Shown here: positions 11,185-21,671 of the stretch, one piece after another
How the letters are laid out: each line of letters begins with the position of its first letter
Numbering within the stretch: position 1 is the stretch's first letter
Assembly: GCF_000330505.1 (NCBI RefSeq)
Contig: NW_004440445.1
Location: forward strand, 476,807 to 540,806
Source of the DNA: Entamoeba invadens IP1
Taxonomy: Eukaryota; Evosea; Mastigamoebida; Endamoebidae
Direction: 5' to 3'
DNA length: 64,000 nucleotides
Translations under genes and position numbers: made by a program
Notes under the pieces: model-generated
Database searches by the model: none
Told to the model about the DNA's origin: nothing
What the model saw: the letters and a program-made list of their open reading frames with translations, nothing else

Positions 11185-11457
11185 ATGGCCAAAATTACCC
11201 CAGAACAACTGATTGAAGGTCGCAAGACTTTGAATCACACTGCCTCCAATGATCGAAGTTCTCCTGTGATTCCCAAGGACTTCTCGTTGAAAATGCGAGA
11301 ACAGAATTTGTTTGCATTTCTTCCCTTCCAGCAAGCCTTCCTTAAGCATGCAAACACGTCCGACAGAAGTGCTCCCGTTGTACCAAAGCATTCGGAGAAT
11401 TTGATGTCAAAGCAGCATCAACGCCTCATGGCAGAAGTAGTCAACAGGTCTGAGTGA
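11185..11457 (+). CDS. Small basic protein with an internal duplication
   Basis: 90 codons, intronless, with normal coding composition (much less AT-rich than its flanks). It contains two related segments: NDRSSPVIPKDFSLKMREQ at residues ~22-40 and SDRSAPVVPKHSENLMSKQH at ~58-77. This suggests a duplicated ~36-residue unit with core DRS[SA]PV[IV]PK. No signal peptide or membrane segment is seen. I do not recognise the family. The repeated Pro-containing core could be a linear binding motif, which is inference. Confidence 0.6.
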   Translation: MAKITPEQLIEGRKTLNHTASNDRSSPVIPKDFSLKMREQNLFAFLPFQQAFLKHANTSDRSAPVVPKHSENLMSKQHQRLMAEVVNRSE

Positions 11458-11540
11458 TTAAAATTATTGATTTGATTAATCTTAGTACTTTTAATTATCA
11501 CAGACGAGAAAATTTGGATTTAAAAATATGAATTCAAACA

Positions 11541-14500
11541 TCACTTAGTTCTTGAAAGGACAGAGTGGAAATTTTCATTGAAAAATCCCATTTCCGTTAA
11601 AGTCTTCAAATTGATGGCAATCTCATTGTCATCAAAATCAAGACTGTGCTGTTGATTGGTACTTTTGAGGTATTCATTACCCGCAGACATTCCAGAAGAA
11701 ATGACTCCAAGAGACGCCAACAATGCCATAGCCTCAGAGTTCCCTTCTTTAGCAATTTCAACGACTTTTGATTTCCATTCCTCAAGACTCAAAGTGTCTA
11801 AGGTGTAATTCATCGACTCCAAAACAGTAAATAAAGTCTCGACTTTCGTTGAAACCATTGGTATCATGTTGATCACTGCATTCGTGTCGCAATTCTTGAC
11901 GGTGACCTGTGCAACTTTGTCGACTGGAGTCAATGGAAGTGATACGCCACCAAATCCTATATGATTCAAAACACTCAACCGAAGCATTTTATACACAAAG
12001 TCATCAGTGTTGCATATCCCAGTTTTGCTGTCCGCAATAATGAAAGATGGTCGAATGACTGATATACTACACCCAACACTCCGCGCCTTTTCTACAACTT
12101 TCTCACCCATCCATTTCGATTGAATATACCCAAATGCACCAATTGGAACCTTTTCAGAGATCGTCTCGTCTCTGTTTAAAGCAGCTCCTATAGTCGAAAT
12201 GTAACATATGTGTGCTCTTTTCCCAGCAAATTTAATAACATTCACAACTCCATTGACATTGTCCTTTTTCAATTGATCGTACGACTTCGACCAATTGACC
12301 ACAGCAGCACAGTGAATGATCAATCTACACTCGTCTTGAAGTTCTTGATAACACTTCTCCTCCACACCCATATGGTCTTTTGAGACATCACCAACGATCA
12401 CGTGTATTTTGTCACTGCGAGTAAGTCCCGTCTTGCGAAGCATAGCGTTCATCTTCTTGTCTAATTCACTCTTATTTGCACTTCTGCCAATGCAGTACAC
12501 TTTCTTTGTATCTGCACATTTGCATAATTCGTTGACTATATAGATTCCAAGGTATCCCGTAGCACCAGTCACTACAACACTTTGTCTGGTTGTGTCGTCT
12601 TTCTCTGGAAGTTCTCCAAAAAGGTCTTTGTCGCTCTGTGAAGTTAATACTTCCAAATCAGTCATTAAAGAACAACTGTGACAGTTGGCGTCTGAAGTAG
12701 GGTTTTCAATATAGTCTTCGATCTCTCCTATAGTCACTCTATTACTCAACAAATTGAAAGGAGCATCTTTCACATGTTTTCTGACATAAGCCACAGTCTG
12801 TGCACCAACAAAAGAGTCTCCTCCCAAGATATAAAAGTTGCTGTCTCTCGACAACGCACCAATCGGAATATCAAAGAGTTCACTCCACACCTTTGCGATC
12901 TCTTTTCCAGCTTCAGTCTTTGGTTTATTCGTGTTCTTTTCAATCGCCATTTGCCACTTCTCTTCTATAAGTCCTTTCACCATTTCTTTCAACTTCGGCG
13001 CATACAATTTGCCAAATGAAGTTCTTGGGAATTCTTGAAGAGGGAAAATGAATGTTGGAATGGAGAACGGGACTAAGTGAAGGTTCAAATAACTTTTTAA
13101 TTCACCTTCGATATCGTCAAACGTTTGGTCTTTTTTGACTATAATAAACGCAACAACTGCCTCTCCTTGGATCTTGTCTGGTATACCAATCACTGCACTC
13201 TCCTGTACCTTGGGGTGCTTATTCAATACTTCACAGATCTCTATCGGCCAGACATTATGTCCCCCACGAATGATCATGTCTTTGACTCTCCCAGTGATTC
13301 TCATGAAGCCATTTTCTTCCAAAACTGCTTCATCCCCTGTTTTGAACCATCGCTCTTTATCAAAAGATTCTGCATTTGCCTTAGGGTTGTTTAAGTACTC
13401 TTTCATCATGATTGGAGAGTTCACCTCAAGTTCTCCTGCAAAGCCGATTGGGAGAATTTCTCTTGTCTCGTGATCAACAACACGGACTTGGTAGTTTGTA
13501 ATTGGTCCAGATGGAACGTTAACGGACTTTGCTGGCATTCTGTACATCATACCTTCTTGTCATTCTCGATTCTATTTTATTTTAAGGTACATGTTTATCA
13601 AGTGATATACATCATATTAGTAACAACAAACCACATAATTCAGTCATCCCATAACCACCAGAACAATACTCTAAATGTAACCCCTGTTTAATGCTTTCAA
13701 GGAATTGGTCAGTTGTTACAGCTCCACCAATTACAGCTTCTCTTAATGTCGACAAGTCATACTTCGACTTATTTGGGTGTTTCAAAAGTGCAAGAAATGC
13801 AGGAGGAGCACCATTGACATTAGTAATTCTGTCGTCTTGGATTATTTTAAATATTTTCTCGGTATCAAACTTGTCAGTGAACACGTAGTAATATCGTTTT
13901 AGTATCACACCGTCCATAACAATATGTCCAGTTGTTGTAAACATTGGGACAAAGCTCAGTGTGCGCCTCACAGAAGGGTCGACCATAGACGAGTTCAAAA
14001 TAATATTAGCAGTGAATGACTTATTTTCATACACACACACTTTGGGTTCTCCAGTACTTCCCGAAGTGAGACCATAGAACAACGAGTCTGATGGTAATAT
14101 CTGGTTTCTTTCCTCTTTCAGTTTGCTGTAGTCTGTTTCTTCACTTTGAAAAGCGGAGTAGCTGTACATCGTTTTTCCGTTTTCTTTCATTTTATTGATA
14201 TCCTCATCTTGTGCATCAATGGAAAGAACTTTCATCTTTGCGTCTGCAGCATAGACCAGAGGGGCCATACATGTTTTAGTCACTATTAAAGCGGGGTTCA
14301 CCTTTTTAAATAAATTAAGTAATTGCTCCACTTTATATAAAGGGTTAAGGGGCATCATAATAAATCCAGACGCTTCAATAGCAGCCTCAGCAACCAAATA
14401 TTCTACACAGTTGGGGAGAAATACACAAACAACATCTTTTCTTTTTATATGAGCTATAGTATAAAGTCCACTGGCCATTGAGTCAACTAACTTGTGAAAC

Positions 14501-14667
14501 TCACCCACAGTCAATTCGACTGGATTTGGAAGGGATGAAGAAACATATTTGAACGATTTGTCGTCTTTGTACGTCATCATATCTTCATACCTCTTCGCAA
14601 AGACTTCATCTCCAACGTCAACGTGTTTTGCGGAGTAGACACTCTTGGTTAAGTGCACATTTTCCAT
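11541..14667 (-). CDS. Adenylation-carrier-thioester reductase enzyme (carboxylic acid reductase-like)
   Basis: Two exons, about 1,015 codons. Exon 1 is 14667-13632. The intron starts GTTTGT at 13631 and ends at one of two AAG sites near 13553-13556, so the exact 3' site is uncertain. Exon 1 carries the AMP-binding core (TSGSTGEPKV, then YGMTE at the junction). Exon 2 carries WFKTGD, RITGRVKDMIIRGG and the catalytic-Lys region PRTSFGK. A carrier domain follows with the phosphopantetheine site GGDSF, then an NAD(P)-binding reductase domain with VTGATGYLGIY and a YxxxK pair (YIQSK). This A-T-R order is that of carboxylic acid and aminoadipate reductases, which activate an acid with ATP, hold it as a thioester and reduce it to an aldehyde. 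The substrate cannot be told. Fusion of a plain acyl-CoA ligase is excluded by the carrier motif. Confidence 0.8.
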
Positions 14668-17150
14668 GATGATTGTTTTTATTACTATAAAGATCGTCCA
14701 CCTTTTTTAGACCGACTGCACTCATTTTGCACCTTAGTTCATTTCGTCAATTTAACACATATTCATTTAATGTAATTGTTTCTTTGTTCATTTTTTTCCA
14801 ACCAAAAACACATTCTATTTTATTTAGTCTTCTTTGGAAATAAATAGTCGGGTTATTTGCCAAACAATTAATTAATTTTAATTATTTCATAGTTTTTGGG
14901 AGGATTTATCATTTCCCAAGTCATTTTGAAAGTCCAGTTCAATTGGAAAAAAAACAAACATACAATTGTTTTTTCCAAAAAGACAAAACCTATAAAATAA
15001 TTAATTTTTTCTATACTATTATAATAAGTTAATTTTCTTTGTTTTTTGTTTTTTCACAAATGCAAAGAAAATATATTTAATATCTAGTAAAATATACTAT
15101 TTATTACTAATTTAAAAATCACAAGTTGTTATTCTTGTTAAAATGTTAACAATTCGTTGAAAAAAGATTTTAAATTTGCCACTAGTAGTTTATTTTTCGT
15201 CTTTTGTTACTTAATAAATGAATTAATTTCACAGTTTTATTTTTTTTGGTATTTTTTTTGTAAAAAAGTTTATTATAGATAATATATAGTTATTAAAACA
15301 ATGTATTTATTTTATTTTAATAATATATCATTTTATTGATTAAATTGTATATGATATAAAAATAATTTAATTTAATAGATAGTATTGTGAAGATCACAAA
15401 ATGAAAAATAGACTATATAATATATAGTATATATAAATATATTATATACTATATAATATAATATATATAATATAATATATCCAGAATAATAAAGTGTATT
15501 AAATGTTTGTTTAATTTATTTTAATTAAAAAAAAATTTTTTTTAAACTGTTTTTTATTTCATTGCAAATTTTCTTTTATTTTTCATCATTCACGTTTTTT
15601 TTTAAAATATCTATATATTGGTCAATGAGGAATAAAAACTCTATCTGTTTTGAGGAATATGTGGTTTATTGCTAAATCTGAAATGAATAAACAACCAACA
15701 ACATCGACACCAAAAAATGAGTTTTATTAAAGTGCTAAATCATTTATGAAAAAAGTGGTTTAATGTTTTTAAAAATCTGTTGTTTTTTTCATTAAAAAAG
15801 ATAGAAAAGTATCGATATTGTGTATGGCTTTTTATTAATTTAGCATAAATATAAAAACTGTGAAATGTAATTTCAAATACTTTTTCAAGAAAAAGGATAA
15901 AACACACAAAAAAACTTTTTTTAACACACAAATGAAAAGCAAAATAATGGGCAATTTAAAACATACCTGTTTGGATTTATTTTTCTTCGTCGAAACTAAA
16001 GTAAGTAATTTTGTCCCAAACCTACAGGTTAATACTCGTTTTATTTGTTTTTCATATCATTTATTATAATTTGAACAAATTGCCAATAAACACGGCTTCA
16101 ACAATGCTAAATAATTGTGCCCAAATAATTATTTTATAAACACTTTTTTGAGAAAAATTATAAGAGGGTATTAACAAATTATTTTTTTCAAAAACAATTA
16201 TTATATTAATAACTTTTTTATTGTTTTTTTATTTTTCAAAAATAAATCACCAACCAAGAAGGGTTATCTATTTGTCATTAAACAGTATTATTAATTAATA
16301 TCATATATAACAATTTAATTATACATATATAGTTAAATAATTATTGTAAAACCCAATAACAAATATATTTATATAGATTAAGACAATAGTATAAATATAA
16401 TAATAATAAAAGAAGTAATTTGTAGTTGTGAATTTCCATTTCCCGGCGAATCCATATTTTTCATTAAAACAATGATTTTTAAAATCACTCATCTGAAGTT
16501 GTTTATTCCCTTTATCTTTATTATAGTAAAATATAGTTAATTTGTAGTTAAAAACCAAAGATAGTAATTTAAAAAAATGAAAATTAAATCTGCGTTTATT
16601 TTCAAAGAAAAACAATAAACTATTAATAATAATAAATAAACATATACTAAATAGTAATAAACGAAAAAAAAACAGAAGAACGAAATTAATTACAAAACTG
16701 GCTGATATAAAAACAAGTAAATTCCAACCGTATTTCAGTTAATTTTTGTCAATCAAATCGGGGTTTGTCTCTTCAAAATAACAAAAATGAAAACTTGATG
16801 ATAATACGAAGACAAAACAAGAAAAAAAGGACCGATTACTTTTTAATAGCAATATAACCCGTTATAACACAGTGATATCGCTGCATACTTTATGTGTATT
16901 ACAATTCAGTCAAAAAAGACCGTAAAGTACAAAACGAAGATGAAAAAGTGGAGAAGCATCTGCGTCGAACAAATTCTTCTAAACGTGGAAAAAAAAGACG
17001 GGTTATCTACAGGAAGGTTCTTCAACAGGTATTGACTGGCGAAAAGTTTAGGGCAGCGAACGCGTGATGCTGCTGTTTTGTATTTTACTCGTTTGTTCTG
17101 AAATGGAAAAATTAATTGATAAAGGGTTCACTTAACTTGATAAGCACTTA
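14668..17150. other. Long AT-rich intergenic region
   Basis: About 2.5 kb, the first 2.1 kb near-pure A/T with TATATA runs (15410-15480). From about 16870 composition becomes more balanced. One plus frame is open from 16874 to about 17068 without an ATG (Lys/Arg-rich, ending LTGEKFRAANA), and another encodes a 31-codon ATG frame. Neither is convincing enough to call a gene; this part may be the leader or promoter of the 17151 gene. Confidence 0.5.
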
Positions 17151-17849
17151 ATGGGAAGTAAGCAGAGCAGCCAGTCACTTAACAACAGTAGAAGTAGTGG
17201 GAGTGATCCAACGATATCACCTCGTCGTTCATGTAGTCCAGTTCAACGTGCATGTAAAAAGGGGTGTAAACTGAGTCGAAGTGAGACGTATATAGAGCAA
17301 GACAAGGCTTTTAAATACATTGAGAGATATACAGAGCTCATGCAAAGAGTCAACAACTTTGAGAACAAATTTGTGAACCAGAGCTATGAGAAGATAATTG
17401 AGGAGGTTGGGTGTATTGACGAAAAGTCGATTGAACTTTCTGAAGAGTTCATTCACGCTCACGCAGTAAAGAAGGTGTTTGCTACAGTCGACTATGAAAA
17501 GTCGCAAATGTATGTGAGAGACTTGCACTTGGCGTGTATCGGAAGAGAAGGAAATGGGTGTAAGTTCCAGGAGAACCACGACAAAATCGAAGTCTTGTTA
17601 TGGAAGGTCAAAGCAGATAAAGAGATCCAACTCAGAAATGAATACCTCAAAAGTATCGACGACTTTGGGGAATTGTATAGCGGAAATGCAAATGAGAAAG
17701 ACTTGGACGCCATGTTCAAGAAGATTGAAAATAGTGTCAGGATGTATTTGAAAGCAAAAGAGTTAGAAAATGAACAACTACAGTCGGAACAGAATTATAT
17801 AACTCGTGGATTTATACAACAATTCCCAAACTATAGAGTCCCTGTCTGA
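17151..17849 (+). CDS. Unknown protein with N-myristoylation motif
   Basis: 232 codons, intronless. It begins MGSKQSSQ, which fits the N-myristoyltransferase consensus (Gly2, Ser at position 6, Lys nearby). A Ser/Arg/Cys-rich tail to about residue 45 follows; its basic residues and the Cys pairs could add membrane affinity or palmitoylation. From ~50 to the end it is predicted helical and charged (for example ERYTELMQRVNNFENKF and a C-terminal AKELENEQLQSEQ coiled-coil-like stretch). No known domain is recognised. A peripheral plasma-membrane or endomembrane scaffold is a guess from the lipidation motif alone. Confidence 0.65.
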   Translation: MGSKQSSQSLNNSRSSGSDPTISPRRSCSPVQRACKKGCKLSRSETYIEQDKAFKYIERYTELMQRVNNFENKFVNQSYEKIIEEVGCIDEKSIELSEEFIHAHAVKKVFATVDYEKSQMYVRDLHLACIGREGNGCKFQENHDKIEVLLWKVKADKEIQLRNEYLKSIDDFGELYSGNANEKDLDAMFKKIENSVRMYLKAKELENEQLQSEQNYITRGFIQQFPNYRVPV

Positions 17850-18329
17850 CTTGTGTTTTGTAAACCAATTATTTATTATTTTATCATTTCATATTATTGT
17901 TATTTAATTGTACTATAAATAAAACTTAATAATGTTATTTGAAAGTCGAAATTATTACTTGAAAAATATTAGAGCAGATACCTTTGATATGAGTCTTTTT
18001 TCGTTTAAGATCTTGTTATAATCACAATTGACAATTGATTAAAAAACTATAAATAAATAAAAAAAATGATGCTAAAAGAATAAGAAATTGTTTTGAGTTG
18101 AAAACAGTTTGTGTCTAGAATAGAAACAATGACATATTGAGTCGATACCAAAATAATTACCATTTGAAAATAACAATTTAACTAATAAAAAATGGATTAA
18201 TCAGACACAATCCAAATATAAATAGAATGCATGTGAAAAACAGAAAAGTGTTTGTTGTTGCTTTCGTTTTGTAATCAAAAAAGCAAAGCACTTTAAATTT
18301 AACAGTGTTTCTGGACTTAGAAATACAAA
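17850..18329. other. AT-rich intergenic region with putative promoter of the His-rich gene
   Basis: About 480 bp of A/T-rich sequence. A TATA-like AATATAAATAG is at about 18214-18224, roughly 105 bases before the ATG at 18330. Nothing else is seen. Confidence 0.45.
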
Positions 18330-18986
18330 ATGAAGATATTTATTTTACTCGCTTTAGTTATATTTTCGACGGCACACAAAAACAAAGAGAGCAAACCAAA
18401 CAAAGAAAATAAAGCACAACAAAAGAAAAAAGAAACAAAGAGTGTTGTGAAGCAAATGCTTATTAATATTCTCTCTTTCTTTTCTGCTCACTCATTTGGA
18501 AAAAATCACAACCACAACAATGCGACTCAAAGCAATCAAACAATCATTCAAAATAATACTCTCACAAATCATACTAAACCTAACAAACCTCATAGACATC
18601 AAAATGATACAAAACCAGAACATCACCATGAAAGGAATCAAACAAATTCTATTTCATGTGATAACACTACTCATCCTTGTGACAACGATAAACCACACCA
18701 TCATCATCATCGCCACCATCACCACCATAATGAAACCGAAGGACTAAACAAAACTCATGTTGATGTAACTAAGAATTTTGATAACAACGAGACTCAACAC
18801 AGTGAAGACCCACATTTTAAACCACACCATCATCACAACAGACATGATCACCATCCCCAACACCACCACGAAGATGATAATAATAACATACAGAACAATA
18901 ATGAAACTCAACAATTTATTAAAGAACACAAACAAAAAAATAGAAGAGAGTACAAAAGAAATAGAAAAGGAGAAGTTAAAAACTAA
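18330..18986 (+). CDS. Secreted histidine-rich, Asn-rich protein
   Basis: 218 codons, intronless. The N-terminus MKIFILLALVIFSTAH is a clear signal peptide. The mature protein is low-complexity: His clusters (residues ~95-135 and ~165-180, runs of five or more His), many N-x-S/T sequons, and Lys/Arg-rich segments near both ends. Only two Cys are present in the middle. Such proteins elsewhere bind Zn, Cu, Ni or haem, or act as heavily glycosylated surface or cyst-wall matter; the metal-binding idea is inference. It has no GPI-like hydrophobic tail or TM, so secretion or ER retention by interaction is expected. Confidence 0.7.
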   Translation: MKIFILLALVIFSTAHKNKESKPNKENKAQQKKKETKSVVKQMLINILSFFSAHSFGKNHNHNNATQSNQTIIQNNTLTNHTKPNKPHRHQNDTKPEHHHERNQTNSISCDNTTHPCDNDKPHHHHHRHHHHHNETEGLNKTHVDVTKNFDNNETQHSEDPHFKPHHHHNRHDHHPQHHHEDDNNNIQNNNETQQFIKEHKQKNRREYKRNRKGEVKN

Positions 18987-19243
18987 AAAAAAGTAATTTA
19001 TTTATTTTTGTTATCTTTGTCTTGATAGAAATAACATCAAGACAAAATTTATAAACGATTTTATAAAACTATTTATAAAATCGTTTCAAATTTTTTTAAC
19101 TGTATCAAAATTAAATTAATAATATTCAAGTATAATAATTCGCATAACTGTACTATATTATTAATTAAAAATAAACAAAACAATTGTTTACACCACTAAA
19201 CTCACTCAAAACACTCAACACACCTTCCTCTACTCAACACCAC

Positions 19244-21135
19244 TCAATATGAATTGACCGGGAATGAATTCTTAACAACAAACCGAACCTTTTCGTGCAA
19301 TGTGATTTTTAAAACCCCCTTTGTTTGTAAATAAGGCTCACCATCGTACTGGCATGGAACGTCCTCATCCAATTGAATTTCGATTTCTTTACCTTGTGCT
19401 ATTCGGATTGGCTTGGACGCACCCGTTCCGCTGACACAAGCCCCCAAATGAATAATCGAAGAAAAGCCAACAACCTCGATTTCCCCATCGCCGATATGCA
19501 GATCATGAAACCCATACGCCATCTCCGCTAATGACACACTCGGCCAAAACTTATTTCCTCCTCCGTATGTCGGGAGGTTGATTAGAGCAAGTCCTTCTAT
19601 TTTCGGAAGCTCAACATCTCTCCCATCGACTTTCAAATGCAATGTTGTATACAACTTGACTTCTGGCGGAAGCAGATGCTCTGTCGAGCACATCACGTAC
19701 TGAATTTTGTTTGCAAGGGGCGACTTGAATTTCTCCGGGTTTGCGTTTCTTTTTGTGTGAAACGTGAGGGCGATCAATGCATCTATCCCTATCGAGTAGT
19801 AATTGTTGAACACATGGAGGGGTTCTGTCGCATCCCCAACTACTACTTTCCAGCGATCTATTTCGTGGACAGACGCGTCACTGACTTGTGGCAGAAGATC
19901 ATAAATGTCTTGACCGTCATACCCTCCTCCCCATCCCGTTGATATCGACATGTCATTTCCTGTACCCAATCTATATGTTATTTATTTATTAAATGTGTAA
20001 TTAGTATATCAAACAAACGGTATCACATAGATCTTAGGACGAAGCCCCGCTTTCTTTAATTCATCCATCACCCACCCGACTGTCCCATCTCCTGTTATTT
20101 AATAAGACTCTTACCATGTGATAGTAATAGTAATTATTATAGTATTAATAGTATAGTATAGTAATAGTAATTAATAATAGAAATAATAATTACATTAATT
20201 AAATTATTAATAATTAATATTTTAATTATAAGTAACAAACCACCACATATGACAGCTATAAAGTCATTCCCATAGTCTTTGATATATTCAAACGGCTTCT
20301 TATACCCCCAGAACACATTATACACTTGAGTGGGATTAAAGATGCCAATGGCTTGCCTGAAAATGTCGGATCCAAAGTGCCCACCCGACTTCTTGTTGAT
20401 GAAAAAGATCATCGGCTCAACTGATTTGTCGTTGGTGGCTTTATACCAGTCGCCCGATGGTTCCACAAGACGCGGAGGGACAACAAACTTCCCAAGCCGC
20501 CCTCTGAAACAGACATTGGGGACTTTGTCGATACACTTTGGATCGACACAAAGACCACACCACGCACAGACATAATGTGCCGCAGAACTTGTGTCTCCAC
20601 ATACAACACAAAGGCCGTTTCCTCTGTTTTTAATGTTTTGAACGAACCAATGAGTGTCGTGGGAGCCTTTTAACGTGAAAATTGGTCTGCATGGGATAGC
20701 CAATTTTTTGATACACTTCTTGTGGACATTCATCCCACAAATAGCACATTGGTACCTTTTAATTAACAATTCAAAGCAGACGGGACAGAAATGACCAAGA
20801 GCTCCAGACTTCTTGTAGAACGAGTGTTGTCCGTTCTTCAAATCTTTCTTGTGGAACGTCGGGGCGGGGATTTGTAAATGCCCATCTGCTTCCTTAGGAA
20901 TGCATGGAGTGAAAACATGTTGGCAACATGACTTGTGAAATACACAGGAACATTTTGTGCACTTCGCAGACGGTCCAACAATGAGTTGACCACATGACGT
21001 GCACTGCGATGAGACAACAAAGTCGTCTTTGAAGTCGTGTTGTGATTGAAACAAACACGAATTCTTCAAATCATCGACGCGAACACCAAGTTGGGACTCG
21101 GAAATGTTGATGGACATTTTACTTTTTGAGTCCAT
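19244..21135 (-). CDS. Diacylglycerol kinase with C1 domains, three exons
   Basis: Exons 21135-20241, 20091-20019 and 19970-19244; introns 20092-20240 (149 nt) and 19971-20018 (48 nt) both begin GTTTGT and end CAG or TAG. The joined frame is 564 codons. Three Cys/His-rich C1-type modules span residues ~34-80, ~105-155 and ~170-215; the third lacks one zinc ligand (DPKC where HxxC is expected), as in the extended C1 of DGKs. The catalytic domain follows: FFINKKSGG, then CGGDGTVGW formed across the first junction and PLGTGNDMS across the second, and the accessory domain with IDALIALTFHTKR. DGKs phosphorylate diacylglycerol to phosphatidic acid at membranes. The junctions rebuild both ATP/lipid-binding motifs exactly, so the splice model is strong. 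Confidence 0.9.
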
Positions 21136-21671
21136 TTTTGTTGTGTGACCTTTTGAATAAAAATTTAGTCACCTTTGTGTGATTCTAGTCTTCAAGACAT
21201 TTTGTCTATTCTTTCTTGTTTTTTTCACCACATTTTTGTATTCGAAAGTCGAGACATTTTTGCTCCGTAACAAATAAAGTGGCGGATTTCTTGTGACATC
21301 AATCAAACGTTTTTCCTCTGGTTCCTCTCCACATCGTATTTTTGTGTTTCACTTTTCAAAAAGTCAATGCAATTGGCTCATTCGGTATTTTTACTATATT
21401 TTTATAATAAAAATGCTATTATTGCATAATTTCGTTTTTTATGATTTTTCGGAAATAAAAAAACATTTTTTTTTAAACTAAAAAGAGTTAAAATTATATT
21501 AAAAAACTAGTAAAGCTTATTTTTTTGTAAAAAGAATTCGAATTATTAATAAGTTATTAATATAATATCTATTATATTATTTAATTGATAACAATATAAT
21601 TATAATATAGTATAATAATATTATCTATACATATTAGTAAAATATTATTAATAATTAAATTGAAAGAACAA
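21136..21671. other. Intergenic region between DGK start and GP63 stop
   Basis: About 535 bp. The right half (21500-21670) is A/T only with TATTA repeats. The left part is more balanced and should hold the DGK promoter. A 62-codon plus-strand frame here looks spurious. Confidence 0.5.

Noticed and set aside
16874..17068. ATG-less basic open frame before the 17151 gene
   Set aside because: No start codon and no splice sites joining it; noted only in the intergenic entry.
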